From Sipunculus nudus (taxonomy: Eukaryota > Annelida > Sipuncula > Golfingiida > Sipunculidae), in the NCBI GenBank assembly GCA_026874595.1, contig CM049322.1, positions 6,311,900 through 6,375,899 on the forward strand: 64,000 nucleotides of DNA, given 5' to 3'. Of the stretch, positions 10,980 to 22,262 are shown in pieces (position 1 is the stretch's first letter; every line of letters starts with the position of its first letter). The translations under genes were made by a program, and so were the position numbers. Below the pieces are notes generated by a model. The model was given only the letters and a program-made list of their open reading frames with translations, did no database searches and was not told the origin of the DNA.

Positions 10980-11640
10980 TTACATTCTCAGGGATTTATT
11001 TATCTGCCTACACCAGTTTTCAGGCTGGGCATGACCCTTCCGGGCTTTCCTTCCATCCCCGGTGTTTTGATGGTCAGGCTGCATGTGAGGTGATGCTGGG
11101 TGCTGCTGGCTAGAGTCTAGTTGATGATGTGATTGGTCCTGCTGTCCAGGTTGTACTGTCTCCTGATGGTAAGGGTCCAATTGAGGTGGCGAAGAGTCCT
11201 GCTGAATAGAGTCTAGACGAGGTGGCTCAGTAGGCTGCTCGCCAGGGTCCAGCTGAGATGGTGTTGGGTCCTGATTATTAGGGTCAACTTGAGATGGCAT
11301 GGAGTCCTGCTAACTAGAGTCCAGCCGAGGTGGCGCAGGGTGCTGCTCGCCAGGCCCCACTTGAGGTGGCTCAGGAGGTTGCTTGGCAGGACTAGCTGAG
11401 GTTGTATGGATCCTGATGGTTAAGGTCCGCTTGAGAAGAGGCAGTGTCCTGCTGGCTAGGCTAGAACTGAGTTGTTGCTGGGTCCTGCTGGTTAGATTCC
11501 AATTCGGGTAGTGCCTGGTCAGAGACCAGCTGAGGTGATCTCTTTTCCTGACGGCTGGGATCAAATTGAAGTGGTGCTGGGTCCTGCTGTCGTGAATATA
11601 GTTGAGGTGATCCTAGATTGTGATTGACAGTTTCAGGTAG
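10980..11640 (-). repeat. 36-bp coding minisatellite (12-residue PQ-rich repeats)
   Basis: On the minus strand the translation repeats a pattern close to PPQLDPxQQDPA every 12 residues, with a 36-bp DNA period and occasional indels that shift the frame. It lies between the basic exon and the VCKDMFL segment of the pseudogene and was probably a flexible linker of variable length. Confidence 0.7.
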
Positions 11641-12440
11641 AGTGTGGTGTTGACCCTGTAACTGTCCAGGATTTTTGGCTTTCAGTAGGTTTGTTTTCTT
11701 GGTTTTTCCATATCTTTTCTCCTTATGAAAAGGTATATCTGAAAGGAAGAAATACATCAAATAAAAAATATCAACAGTAATACACTTTTGTCATTTTAGC
11801 GAAAAATTATTGTTAAAGAAAACCAGGGAAATTACTGAGAAATCATAAAACACCACATACCCTCAGATTCCAAGAGTTATCGGCCCTTTGACTCTGGTGG
11901 CAGCGCCGCCTTCCGTCTCACTTCGGAATGAATCACTGTAACCTTGCATTTGGTCTTTCTTCTTCTTCTACGCCGTTTTCGTTTGGCCACAGGTGTATCT
12001 GAAACATGGTAATGCCATCATTATATAAGAGGTAGTACATTTTGGGGGATAAAAATACCAACACTGAGTATAATAATATGGAAATTATATTTTAATTGAA
12101 AATACTGCATACCATTAGAATCTGAAGTGCCACTGGTCTCGTCTGATTTTGGTTTATATTCACTGCCACTGCTGTTATATTCAAATTCATCCGTCTCTTT
12201 TTTCTGCTTCCATGATCATTTGTTGGGATAGCAAACTTATTCTTAATGGGGTGGTACGACTACAGAACCTTGGTTCACAATCAGTATCTTGGTCATCACC
12301 AGAATCACCAGCCGCTGACACATCATCTTGAAGTGGTTGACAAAATCTGAACTTTTGCATGGATAACTGTAGCATTAGTTGACCCCTGCTTGCACAGTGC
12401 CCACGCCAATTCCTCTTCATCATTCTTGCTACACGTGAAG

Positions 12441-13080
12441 CTAAAATACAGAACACTTCTTTAACATGCAAAACCCCGTATCTCTCACAGTAAAATTCTT
12501 AGGTTACTAAATTAATGTTCTTTTTAGACACAAAAATTATAGGTGGCACTATATATCCAGATCAATAATATGGACAAATCTAAAACAAAATATGCAAAAG
12601 TGTTACAGTGATTTACTGTAAGAGTACTAGTTTGGACCGTGGATCGTTCTAGATCACAAAATTGATTCCATAAGTAAAGGTTAAAACAGTTCAATATCCG
12701 AGCTGATGTGCTTTATATGAGGTTTATGTGCGAATTTAATAACATTAAATATAAATACTTACAGTCAATCAGATTTCTTTGAAGATTGTCTGATTTGATG
12801 ACTCACGTGCACTGTTATCATGGCTTCCCATGAGATACAAGTTTTTGTCAGGACAACTTTGTTGGCCAATCAGCATACGAGGTAAGATCAGAGGTTTTCC
12901 AAGGACAGAACATTAGCCAATTTTGATGCGAGGTTTTGAACACATGACAGTAGACATCATTTTCATTGGCTTTCTGTTAAAAGGTTTTGTCATAATAAGA
13001 ACACCACTTATAGCTATTATTTGGTGTGGAAAACTCATATTACCCCTCAGGTGAGTTACGAGGTTTTGACTCGACAGCGA

Positions 13081-13121
<41 letters not shown>

Positions 13122-14640
13122 TATTGATAGGTATCATAGTCATTACTTTTTGTTTATATATAGACACCTGTATTTATTTTGTTTTTGTGTGACTTATATA
13201 TATGACTGAATTTTTTGACGTATCTGTGTGATAAGAAATCTCATATTTTGAGAAAAAAAGAATAATTTGATGATAACAATTATGTAACCTATCGCTGCTT
13301 CAATTATACCTGTCGAGTATTTGTACTTCTCATGCTATGACTTTCATGTGCTGTTTGTGTGTGGGGATATATGCGAGTATGTGTGTGTGCGAGGTGGAGG
13401 GAGCTATTAGCTGCTGCGTGTACGTGTGCTAGTGGGGGGGGGGGGTGTATGTGTGTAGGACGAGCAGTCAAAGCTCCTGGAAAAATGTGACCTTTCATTG
13501 TCCACATGTAGTTTACAGGGGTCAAGGTCACGTAAAGTAATTGACTTGTGGCCTATACTCGGTAAGGAAATTAACTTTGGATATGCATATAAGACACGGA
13601 ATAACATGTAAATTTCAATTAATTTCGTTGCCCTGTACTTAAGTCACTATTTTCCATTACTCGCCCTACGTTAAAGACTTAACATGTAGATTCAAACCAT
13701 CTCATGATAAGATTACATGGTTTCACTATTACCGGATTGAATACAAATAAATAATCATGGATGTATATATATTCCAACCATTTACGTTGATTCAGTATTT
13801 TTAAACACTTCAAGAAAAAAAAGTAGTTAGAGCATTATTATATTTGTTACAATAATAAAACTAAGCCTGTAAAACATTTTACCATACTATTTAAATTTTC
13901 ATTTGTACTTCGTTCTTTATCCTATATGCACAATTTACTGTCATTAGAATGTGTTTGTAAGTAAACGGTTTTATTCATTAAAAGCAGTTTTAACCAATGA
14001 ATTCTTCCATGCATAAACACAGTTTTAGAACATTTCAAGACCACATCGGGAAACATCCCTAAAAGGTTGCTGAGTGTCATGTTCTCTATAAAATGTTTTG
14101 AAAATACTCCTTCGCCTTTCTTTCTCCACTTTAAATTCGTAAAATCTTACTGGGTTGGAATACCGTTCATTGGAGCCATCTGTAGTATTTCACGTGTACC
14201 TGTACTTGACACTCAGCTGTTCCAACGTCGACAAATAAAATTTGAGATACATTTGTAATTATTTTTTACCTTCCAACTTCACTGTATGACAGCATGTTAA
14301 TTAACACGATTTTTCGGTTATTATAATCTTTAGGAAATTAAACAAATAAGTCGCTTATAATGAACACAATGCTGTTTAAACCAAAAAATATCTGTACATG
14401 TATAAAAAGCGGAAGATGGAGCTCACACTTTTCTCAATACAGGGGGGACAGCGACTTATTATGCGTGACATCTCTACACCACAGAAAGAAAATAAAAGGC
14501 AAGAGGCTCAGATAGTCCCCCGTCCAAAGCATAACTGAAATGTGGGTATTTTCGGTGATATGCTTTCCCCTTGGGATTGGCTGAAATAGGATAATTCAGG
14601 ATCCAAAGGCGTCTTGTGTAATGGAAGCAAATAAACAAGA
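12441..14640. other. Non-coding interval with (TA)n and GT-rich tracts
   Basis: Contains a (TA)n run at about 13083-13118, a GT-rich stretch with a G-rich tract around 13370-13460, and otherwise AT-rich sequence with no supported gene. Confidence 0.5.
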
Positions 14641-14659
14641 AGAGCAGGCGTACAAAACT

Positions 14660-15345
14660 ATTATCCGTGGCGCCACTTGTCTTATGTATGCGATAAATGT
14701 ATCCATGATCTATGGCTGTGCGAAATTTCAGGCCAATAGGTAAAACAATTCCTGAGATATGTGATATTTACCTAAAGTGTACATGACCATAACGGAACAA
14801 AAATTACAGGTTGCGCTTCCAGAATTCAGTAAATGATGAAGATGTCAAAGAGCTTTCCATAGAAACAAAAATGGCGCAATTCCGTGTAATGAGTGCTGAG
14901 ACCTGGGTAATTTTTTGAAGCGCCAAAACAACTTCCAGTGTCGCCACCTGTCTAACGTATGCGACAAATATATACAAAATCTATAACTGTGCAGAATTTC
15001 GGGCCGAACGTTTAAGCATTCCGGAGATATAGTTCAGCTTAGATGACCCATAGTTGGCCATAATGGAAAATTATTTACAAGTGGCCCCAGCAGAGTTCAG
15101 TTCATGCTATGACTATCAAACGGGTTTCAACAGAAATAAACATGGAGAAAATCTGTGATCCACTCCACAGATACAGTTTATTAATGAAAAAAATGTACAA
15201 AAATTTACGTATTCCAGGTCAAGGTCAGTCTCATGGTAAAGCCCATGACCTCGTTGTGAAAAGCTCACAAGTTTGTCTGTGGTGCCGCGACCGTATCAAA
15301 ACCGTAGTATCCCGGACTTCTCACTCTGGGGATACAATAAACCAT
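14660..15345 (+). mobile_element. Composite element, diverged relative (copy C)
   Basis: Two internal units about 270 bp apart begin at GGCGCCACTTGTCT (about 14669) and TCGCCACCTGTCT (about 14942). Each continues with a motif like TGTGCGAAATTTC, a GGCC motif and a GAGATAT string, in the same order as copies A and B. A GGTCAAGGTC box and a terminal GGATACAATAA (about 15340) also match. The ends are too eroded to mark exactly. It is an older member of the family or a sister family. Confidence 0.5.
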
Positions 15346-15557
15346 TTATATGAATTTTATTTATGTTTAAATGTATATTTATGCCACATGCATTTATTTC
15401 ATTTGCTCCAGGATATATGTTACCAAGGTATATGGATGATATAGTTGACATTTCCAGATTACTTCAAGAATAACTGGAAATTACCATTTTAACTCACAGA
15501 GAGGACACGATGGTGCCATCTGCCGAGGTAATATCAAATAGAAGTCACGCGATAATT

Positions 15558-15752
15558 GTGTCCGCCCGACATTGTAATAAACTTTTGCATAAAAAGGGAA
15601 TAATGAAAATACTGAATTTGCTGATCAGCAGAATTCAAAGACATATTACTGACTACTGTTTAATATGTCTTTGAATTCTGCTGATCAGCAAATTCAGTAT
15701 TTTCATTATTCCCCTTTTTATGCAAAAGTTTATTACAATGTCGGGCGGACAC
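15558..15752. mobile_element. Fold-back element, two arms of about 91 bp around a 12-base loop
   Basis: Left arm 15558-15648 and right arm 15661-15752 are reverse complements apart from a one-base indel in a G run (GGG against GGGG). Ends read GTGTCCGCCCGACATTG and the inverse. The loop is 15649-15660. No target duplication is evident, so a recent inverted duplication is possible. Near-perfect arms mean either a young element or strong maintenance. A transcript would form a long hairpin of the kind that Dicer-type enzymes process. Confidence 0.9.
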
Positions 15753-16404
15753 TGTTTGAAGTTTGACCTGTCCAAGCAACTCAGGAAAAGCTATAGGAAG
15801 TTAGTACTAAGGTCTACGACCTTAGCGCAAGGCGCTTCTTAGGTGTAATTTCGATTAATTTTAGATTTATGGAGACGATAGACACGATGTAACACCAGCC
15901 AGGCCACGGTTTGCAGCATGCATCCCCACAGCCGATCCCAGCAGCGGAGAATAACCATGCCAATCGAGAGCGGAACCCGATCGATGAAACCACAGAGCTT
16001 CAAGTGAATGCCATTTTATACTTGCAGTTTATGTAATCTTGACAACGTGAAGAAAGTTTTTACTTCATCAGCCATATATATTAAACCATTTTTCAAATAA
16101 AAACATATTCCATTTATTATTAATTTAATCTCCCTTGCTCTAAGGAATGTGTGTATATGATTTGGAGGCTTCAGTTTACTTATTTACTGAATTATCCAAA
16201 TTTAAGCGAAATCAATTGTAGACTGAAAAAGTAGGTCTAACACAGGGTGCACCACCTGTAGGATACAATGACATGCTCGTAATGTGACAAAGGTGTGTAA
16301 AATTGGATTAGGAAATCAGGAGGGGTTTTATAGAGCTCTCAAATAAAACAACGGGTAGGACGGTCAGTAGTCCCCCCCTCCTATGGCAGGGGACTCATAT
16401 TTTT
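15753..16404. other. Non-coding interval
   Basis: No gene seen. A short stretch at 16136-16210 loosely resembles the blocks at 16405-16530 and 22263-22400. Confidence 0.4.
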
Positions 16405-16530
16405 TAACAAAGTATTCATTGAATTCACCTAGCTCCAAGGAATCCTTGCATATTATTGAAGGCTAGAGTGACCTTTCTGTACAAAAGTGAAAAAAAAAAC
16501 ATTTTTGGAGCACAGAAAGTCAGTTAACGG
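16405..16530. repeat. Repeat block shared with the far side of the gypsy element
   Basis: A TATTCATTGAATTCACCTAG motif (16413-16432) is followed by CTTGCATAT and, further on, TTTTGGAGCACAGAAAGTCA. The same motifs occur in the same order at 22271-22400. The two blocks flank the gypsy-like element outside the shorter repeat next to its coding core. They may be terminal-repeat remnants or an unrelated dispersed repeat. Confidence 0.45.
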
Positions 16531-16872
16531 AGTTCGCGCCACTTGTAAGTGTTACGGTTCTCTTTCACACGGCAAATCTGACTGGCCGAATCATAACACA
16601 AAACCTCAGACACATATTCTCAGATTAACACAACAAGGGTTAAAGTGCAAAAATGGTGCTATATTAATATACAATATTTACAATAATAAATAATCAAAGA
16701 ATTTATACATAACGAAAATAAAACTAAGTCTTTCGAAATAGCTGCAACTAAATAAATACTTAACTGAAGTCCCAAAGTTCAACGGAAGATGCTCTGGCTG
16801 TCCATGGTAACACAAGGAGTTAAGCGAAGAAATAAAGTCCTTCCTCTTCACAAATAAAAGTCCATGGTTTCC

Positions 16873-16890
16873 GGGGGGGGGGGGGGGGGG
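16873..16890. repeat. G18 homopolymer
   Basis: Eighteen consecutive G in the putative terminal-repeat region of the gypsy-like element. A C14 run on the same strand follows at 17302-17315. Confidence 0.95.
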
Positions 16891-17167
16891 ACGGCCATCC
16901 CAATAAAGAAGCTCCGTATCCCCGGGGTTGACACGTTAACGTAAAAAGTTCATAATCGAGTTCTCGCTGAAGAGCGGTGACGAGTCCTCTTATAGGATTC
17001 GTGGAAAGCGGTAAAATGCGTCAAAGTGGTTTTATTTCAATGGGGCAGCGACTTTACTCAATAGATAGAATTGTTCTGAAGTCGGAGTCCACAAGAGAGT
17101 CCCGTTGCAGGGACAAAAATAAGTTAATTGTCAATAGGGCAAGTTCCGTGCCAGCGACAAAAATAAC

Positions 17168-17298
17168 AGTTGATTATCCAGAGGACGACGTTCTTAACAG
17201 TAGGGGTGATCCAGAAGAAAAGCACGGGTGCGGCTACAAAGGTTCTCAACGTCCACACAGAAGAGGAAAAGTCGTGCGATACAAAGGGGTCCACAACT
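17168..17298 (-). repeat. Left copy of the repeat flanking the gypsy core (3' LTR remnant)
   Basis: Matches 21939-22078 in the same orientation with scattered substitutions and a short indel. Adjacent sequence at about 16900-17160, read on the minus strand, includes ATAAGAGGACTC and an AATAAA motif, compatible with the body of an LTR. Confidence 0.5.
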
Positions 17299-17529
17299 CC
17301 ACCCCCCCCCCCCCCTTAAAGACAGAAAGTGAGGAGAACATGGCAAGAATAATTGTTAAATTACAATCTTATAAATTTTTTATTATTTTTATGATCAAAG
17401 CACGACACTCAAATCATCATTATTATCAAAATACACTACAGGACATATCAAACCAACTTTTGAGTAGGTCAAAACACACATTAAGACAGAGCAAACCTAC
17501 TTTTTAGGTCATAACAAGAGACAATCAGG

Positions 17530-18400
17530 TCACAATTTATGACAACTCCATAACGTGTCAGCGATTATATAATCGGAGCCTTTGATATGCTTAATAACTA
17601 GGTCAAATTCTGACAGAGCTAAACTCCATCTCATCAGTCTCTGATTATTATTCTTTATCTTATGAAGAAACATGATTGAATTATGATCAGGATAAACAGT
17701 GATATGATAAGAAGTAGAGCTTAAGTATACTTCAGAGTGCTGTATCGCCATCAATAATGCAAGAGTTTCCTTCTCAATAGTGGATTAATTCTTTTGATGA
17801 GAGAGGAATTTCTTTGAGTAGTAATAAACTTGCTGGCCTATATCAAGGTCATCTTCTTGAATTAGCACAGCGCCTTCACCTTGATCGCTGGCATCTGTCA
17901 TGAGTGAAAATGGTTTGTCATAATTTGGAGACAGTAATTCAGGGGCACTTTGTAATATTGTTTTTTCTCTTTCAAAAGCACATTGACATTTTTCATCCCA
18001 GTGAAATTCTTTGTTCTTTTTCAATAAGTATGTTAGTGGACTTACTATCTCTGCAAAATTCTGACAAACTTTTCTGTAATAACCAGCCCTTCCTAAGAAT
18101 CGCATTAGTTTCTCACGCTTAGAAGAAACTGGAAATTCTACAATAGCAGACACTTTGCTGGTAATTTGTTTATCAAAACCTTGACCCACCTCGTGCCCTA
18201 AATATGTTACTGTGGCACGACAAAAGTCACTCTTGGTCAGGTTAGCTGTTAAACTAGCTTTATCTAACCTTGCAAAGGGGTCTAACACACTTCGTTTATG
18301 GTCTTCCCATGTCTGGTTCTACACAATGACATCATCAATATAACAACTGCAGTTATCTAATCCAGACAATGCACAGTTCATCAATCTCATAAAGCAAGAT
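17530..18400 (-). pseudogene. pol: Gypsy pol: RT C-terminal part and RNase H
   Basis: Contains the RT catalytic YIDD (18331-18342), followed directly by a TAG (18319-18321). TYLGHEVGQG, the connection domain with PLTYLLKKN, and RNase H (FSLMTDASDQGEGAVL, STIEKETLAL) follow. A TAA at 17785-17787 interrupts between QKN and STIEKE, where relatives carry a tyrosine codon. The RNase H end is the usual DYIIADTLWS-like motif, after which the element stops without an integrase. RT and RNase H would copy the element RNA into DNA in a cytoplasmic particle; this copy cannot. Confidence 0.8.
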
Positions 18401-18475
18401 GGTGCATTTTTTATTCCGAGTGGCATGACTTTGTATTGGTATAAACCATTTAGTTTTACAAAAGCGGATATTTGT

Positions 18476-19120
18476 TTAGCCTTTCAACATATCAAATTTG
18501 CTAATATATGTAGCAGATCCAATCCTATCAATACAATCATCTACCCTAGGCAAAGGATAAGTATCTGTTCTTGTTACATTGTTAACCATTCGGTAATCCG
18601 TACAAAACCTGTAAGTCATATCAGGTTTCTTGGCCAACAAACACGGGGAACTCCAAGCACTACTACTATTCTCAATGATATCATTCTCCATCATATACTG
18701 GATTTCTTTATTAATAGTTTGTAACTTTTGGGGAACTGCCCTATAAGGTCCCTGTTTAATGGGGGAAGCATCTCCCACTTCTACATTATATTGTAGTATA
18801 TTGGTCTTACTAGGCACATCTGGAAACAGGGTTGCACAACTTATTAAACAAAACATAAACAGTGACACGATCATTCCTATCATAAACTTTCTTGGGTGTC
18901 TGTATTTTCTCACTTGTGATTCTTTCATTAGCTCTCTAACCAGATCCTTTACTCTCATATTAAATACAACATTCCTATCTTCCTTTAGCTGTACTTGATC
19001 GTTTGGGATAGGCCGTTTCTCACCATATTTACTCCTGGGATTATACAGGAGATTTGTATCATGGGTTTGATTTCCCTGTACTACATCTGTAGTAGAATCC
19101 TTTGGACTCGTATGCCGCAT
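18476..19120 (-). pseudogene. pol: Gypsy pol: N-terminal reverse transcriptase
   Basis: Residues typical of the RT fingers and palm are present in order: PIKQGPYRAVPQKL, IIENSSSAWSSPCLLAKKPD, YRFCTDYRMVNN, DTYPLPRVDDCIDRIG and YISKFDMLKG, whose FD is the first catalytic aspartate position. The frame breaks before YIDD (about 18350-18476). Upstream, at 19137-19376, a protease-RT linker in another frame reads LQQEFPGVFPGCVMTRAM, showing a frameshift. Confidence 0.8.
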
Positions 19121-19488
19121 GGGTCACATGGACTATCTACGGCGATTTCACATTTAATTGCGTATTGGGCTTTAAGCCACTGACGTCATCATTTGAGTGC
19201 ACCATGAAAGTTTGCGATAGGTCAAGTATAGTACTCTCTGGTTTTTCAGACTTGCCTTTTTTACACATAGCTCGAGTCATCACACAGCCTGGAAATACAC
19301 CCGGAAACTCCTGCTGGAGCATGTCTGTGTCCCGTTCAGTGCTCGGCAATTTTGTCATTCTGGGATCAATTTTCACTCGATCACCTGCTAAATCATTGCC
19401 TTGGAGGAATCAAACGCCCTCTACTGGCAACGTCGAACAAACTCCTACTGTTACAAATTCAGAGACTAAATCGGACTCTGGTTTCACT

Positions 19489-19746
19489 CTATGTAATGGA
19501 ACTTCTAAGAATTCCGAACTGACACCCTGTACTAGAACCGAACATCCCGTGTAACTCTCTTTTAGAAAAGGGTAAAACTGATTTCAGAACGAGGCTTTGT
19601 GTTGCCCCGGCATCCCTTAAGATTTTAACACGAGCCTTCCTTGAATGGTTTCCCTCTAACTGAACAAAACCGTCTGACACAAAGGGCAGATAGCTCTCAA
19701 TGACAGGGTTTTGTTTTACACCTTTAGTCTCTAGGTTACAGGGCAT
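19489..19746 (-). pseudogene. Gypsy aspartic protease region
   Basis: The frame contains VKILRDAGATQSLV (catalytic aspartate codon at 19612-19614), the retropepsin active-site pattern with DAGA in place of the usual DTGA or DSGA. The enzyme would cleave the Gag-Pol polyprotein. Thr/Ser to Ala at this position is expected to weaken or abolish activity. It lies between the gag zinc knuckle and the RT linker, as expected. Confidence 0.65.
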
Positions 19747-19817
19747 TGTCCCGGATTCACGCTCTGCGTAACAGTTAACGCATTAAGCTTACTCTGGCTT
19801 TGTCTTTTCTCTATAAG

Positions 19818-21895
19818 ACATTCTAATTCTCTATGCCCCATGATTCCACAAAATGTACATCTATCAGTTCCAGTCCTAGGTGACCCCTCTCTTTTTTGAG
19901 CAGGAGAGTAAGACTGACTTTTAAACTTGGACCTCCCATTATTGGACTGGGTTTATTTCCGCCGGAGGAACCTCGGTAGTAGGGACTACCCCTTCTCCGA
20001 CCAAATTTTGGGCTTCTACTGCCCACCCTTTTCTCGCCATACCTTCTTCTAGAACTGATGTAACTGGGGCGGTGTGTTAAGGCAAACTTGGCCGCCAGAA
20101 CACCAGCCTCATTTACATGGTCTATCTTGTGTTCATCCAAAAACATTTTTAAATCACAACGGACATGTCTTTTAAATTCTTCTATCAAATTAAATGTTTC
20201 ACTTTTTCAAAATAATGACCAATTTTCATTGACTGACACCACCTGTTAAACAAATTTTCTTTATCTCTGGCATATTCTACATGTGTTTGATTGTCTTTCT
20301 TTGGAGTGTTCCTAAACTTTAAGCGATATGCTTCAGGTACCAGTTCATAAGCTTTCAGAATGGCCTCCTTCACAACAAAGTAATCTCTACATTGTTCGTA
20401 TGTGAGCGCAGTGTAAATGCCCTGTGCGCGACCATCCAGAACGCTTTGTAACAACAGGGTCTCCTGGCCTTTGGGCCAAGCCATTAAAGTGGCCACCCGT
20501 TCAAAATAACTGAAATAACGCTCCACTTCGTTTTCGTTGAAGGGAGGAACCTTAGCAAAATTTCTGAATAGGAATTCAGAATGGTCATCTATTTTAGGAG
20601 GTTGGCGGTTTTGTAATTCTAGCTCTCTCAATCTAATTTGTGTTTCTTGTTCTTTCAATTTAACTTGTGTTTCTCTTTCAATTTCACATCTACGGATTTC
20701 TGTTTCAACTTGAGCTTCATATTTCAATTTTAATTCATACTCTCTTAACTCTAGTTCCATAAGATCAAGTGCGGTTGCACCGAGAGGTTTATTAGGTTTT
20801 CCCTCTAAATCATATTCATCTCTAATGTCTTCTACCTTTCCATACAAAGTACACGTCTTAACTCTACAACAGTGTAAACATTCATTATATCGACATTTAA
20901 ACTAGAATACGGGTAGTCGACAAGCCACTACGTGTATCCGCCAAAATCAGAGTAGGACGGTTTAAGTGAGGCATGGATTGAGTGGCAAGGGGAAATAGAG
21001 TTACATGTGTTACATATTAGAATGGATGTCTGCCACGTAAGCATGATTGTAGGTGGCGCCACCTGTTATTTGAACGAGAAACTATCCAAGATGTATACAC
21101 ATGCAAAATTTCAGGTTGAAAAGTCAAACCACTGCAAGATCTGAGTGATTTTATCCCACAGCATACAAACAGATGGACGCTGAGCAAGAACTAGCTGCAG
21201 GTAGCGCCACTATTTTTGTGTATGATAAAAAGCCATCCAAGGGCTACATTTGCGCCAAAAATTTTTTTCCTGATTGGTCAAACGAGTCCAGTGATATAAG
21301 CATTAATGTCTGCAGCGTGAACGTGAATGAAGTTGGCGCCGCCTGTCATAAAATCAAGAAAGCTATGCTGGATGTATACGCATGCCGAATTTCAGGTGAA
21401 TTAGTCAAACCACTGCAGAGATATGAGTGATTTTAACCCAAGGCAGATGAACAGATGGACACTGTGCAAAAACGGCTGCAGGTGGGGCCATCATTAGAAT
21501 GTATGTTATAAAGGTATCCAGGCGCTATATTTACACAAAATGTTTTTCCTGATCGGTCAAACGATTCCCGAGATATGTGGGTTTATGTGTGGAAAAAGAC
21601 GTTGGGCAGAGAAGAAAGGTCAGAGGCCAAGGCCAATTGGTTAGGCACCAGTTCACATGTGACCCCATGATTGGTGTAAGTTTCGGAAAAATCCGTAGTC
21701 TCAGAGGAGTTCTCCGGAAACGAACGCGGCGGCGGCGGCGGAACCCGGTCAGAAACATAGTATCCGCAAAACTTCGTTTCGGTGAATACAATGAATAGCA
21801 ATTATTTCAAGTTCATCTTTCTTTAACTTGTACAATAAACTCCTATTCTCTCTAAGTTGTGGTATAATTTCGTCTGGGTTAAATTCTGTACCCAT
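19818..21895 (-). pseudogene. gag: Gypsy gag with zinc knuckle, split by composite element B
   Basis: Starts at the ATG at 21895 (MGTEFNPDEIIPQL). The frame is interrupted by the insertion at 20898-21792 and resumes with CRYNECLHCC and a long Glu/Lys/Arg-rich coiled-coil-like helix (about 20.60-20.78 kb). A capsid-like region follows (FAKVPPFNENEVERYFSYFE; RWCQSMKIGHYFEKV) and resembles the SCAN-like capsid C-terminal domain. After a Gly/Ser/Arg-rich linker and a frameshift comes a CCHC knuckle, CTFCGIMGHRELEC (19818-19859), spaced CX2CX4HX4C. Gag builds the particle and the knuckle binds RNA. At least two frameshifts plus the insertion make it inactive. Confidence 0.75.
20898..21792 (+). mobile_element. 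Composite non-autonomous element, copy B, with two internal tandem units
   Basis: Shares both ends and the internal organisation of copy A (7143-8340) but has two internal units (GGTGGCGCC about 21053, TTGGCGCCGCC about 21332) and is 303 bp shorter, about one unit. The 5' hairpin carries one mismatch (GTAGTCG with CCACTAC). The (CGG)n stretch is shorter. It lies inside gag, about 34 codons after the start, so it moved after the gypsy element landed. Confidence 0.8.
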
Positions 21896-21938
21896 TTTTG
21901 CCAATAAGATTATGTGTCTGAGAAATATATGAAAGTAC

Positions 21939-22078
21939 TGTTGATTATACAGCGGACGACGTTCTTAACAGTAGGGGACGATCCAGGAGAACAGTACGGT
22001 TGCGGCTGCAGAGGTTCCCAACACCACGGCGTCCACATAGAAGAGGAATAGTCGTGCGACACAAAGGGGTCATCAACA
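21939..22078 (-). repeat. Right copy of the repeat flanking the gypsy core (5' LTR remnant)
   Basis: Direct-orientation match to 17168-17298, placed just upstream of the gag ATG (21895) on the minus strand. Only a fraction of a normal LTR is present. Confidence 0.5.
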
Positions 22079-22262
22079 CAGGTGATAACCAAATGTCGGT
22101 AATGTGCTAAGTGTGTATAATTTGGTTGAAAAAAGCAGCAAAGGTTTTAGAAAAATGTAGTCAAAGAATGGGCCTGACCGAAGGACTAAAGGGAAAAAAA
22201 GAAAATCTGAACTCAGGTGGAAACATCATTCTAAAGTCTGAAAAAGTCTGTACATAATTCTA

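Larger units (their letters stand above)
8640..12440 (-). pseudogene. Decayed multi-exon gene of transposon-derived type (RNase H-like core suspected)
   Basis: Read from 12440 downward. An exon at 12113-12440 (acceptor TTTTAG, donor GTATGC) has an acidic Ser/Glu-rich reading. A basic exon at 11861-11998 follows, then one starting near 11738 that encodes Pro/Gln-rich 12-residue repeats. Next come VCKDMFLATLNI (about 10.64-10.67 kb), a segment with DQFDICCGYE (about 10.28 kb), MDLQAVLLCP (10117-10150), YSDGCTYQNRN (about 9.06-9.09 kb) and GHTQMECDSVHSTIEKKL (about 8.92-8.99 kb). The tail, with RPGSRKG, extends to about 8640. Spaced acidic motifs MDLQ, YSDG and GHTxMExD suggest an RNase H/DDE-like fold, as in uncharacterised repeat-associated protein families of invertebrates; that is inference. 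It is dead: several frameshifts (for example between 9099 and 9222), stops in the tail, and a hAT-like insertion inside the core. Confidence 0.6.
17168..22078 (-). mobile_element. Degenerate Ty3/gypsy-type LTR retrotransposon, integrase not found
   Basis: Coding order on the minus strand is gag, protease, reverse transcriptase, RNase H, the Ty3/gypsy order. A block of about 130 bp is repeated directly at 17168-17298 and 21939-22078 (shared GACGACGTTCTTAACAGTAG and an AAAGGGG box), probably terminal-repeat remnants. Downstream of RNase H there is no HHCC or DDE integrase sequence, although gypsy elements normally have one, so the 3' end of pol is deleted or beyond recognition. The right-hand block goes straight into the gag leader without the longer sequence found beside the left block, so the 5' repeat is also truncated. 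Stops and frameshifts run through pol. It is an old dead copy. Confidence 0.75.

Noticed and set aside
16977-17507. 176-codon plus-strand ORF
   Set aside because: It covers a putative terminal-repeat remnant and a C homopolymer, is antisense to the gypsy element and has no domain.
21173-21430. 85-codon plus-strand ORF
   Set aside because: It falls entirely inside composite element B, whose internal repeats give similar chance frames in copy A.
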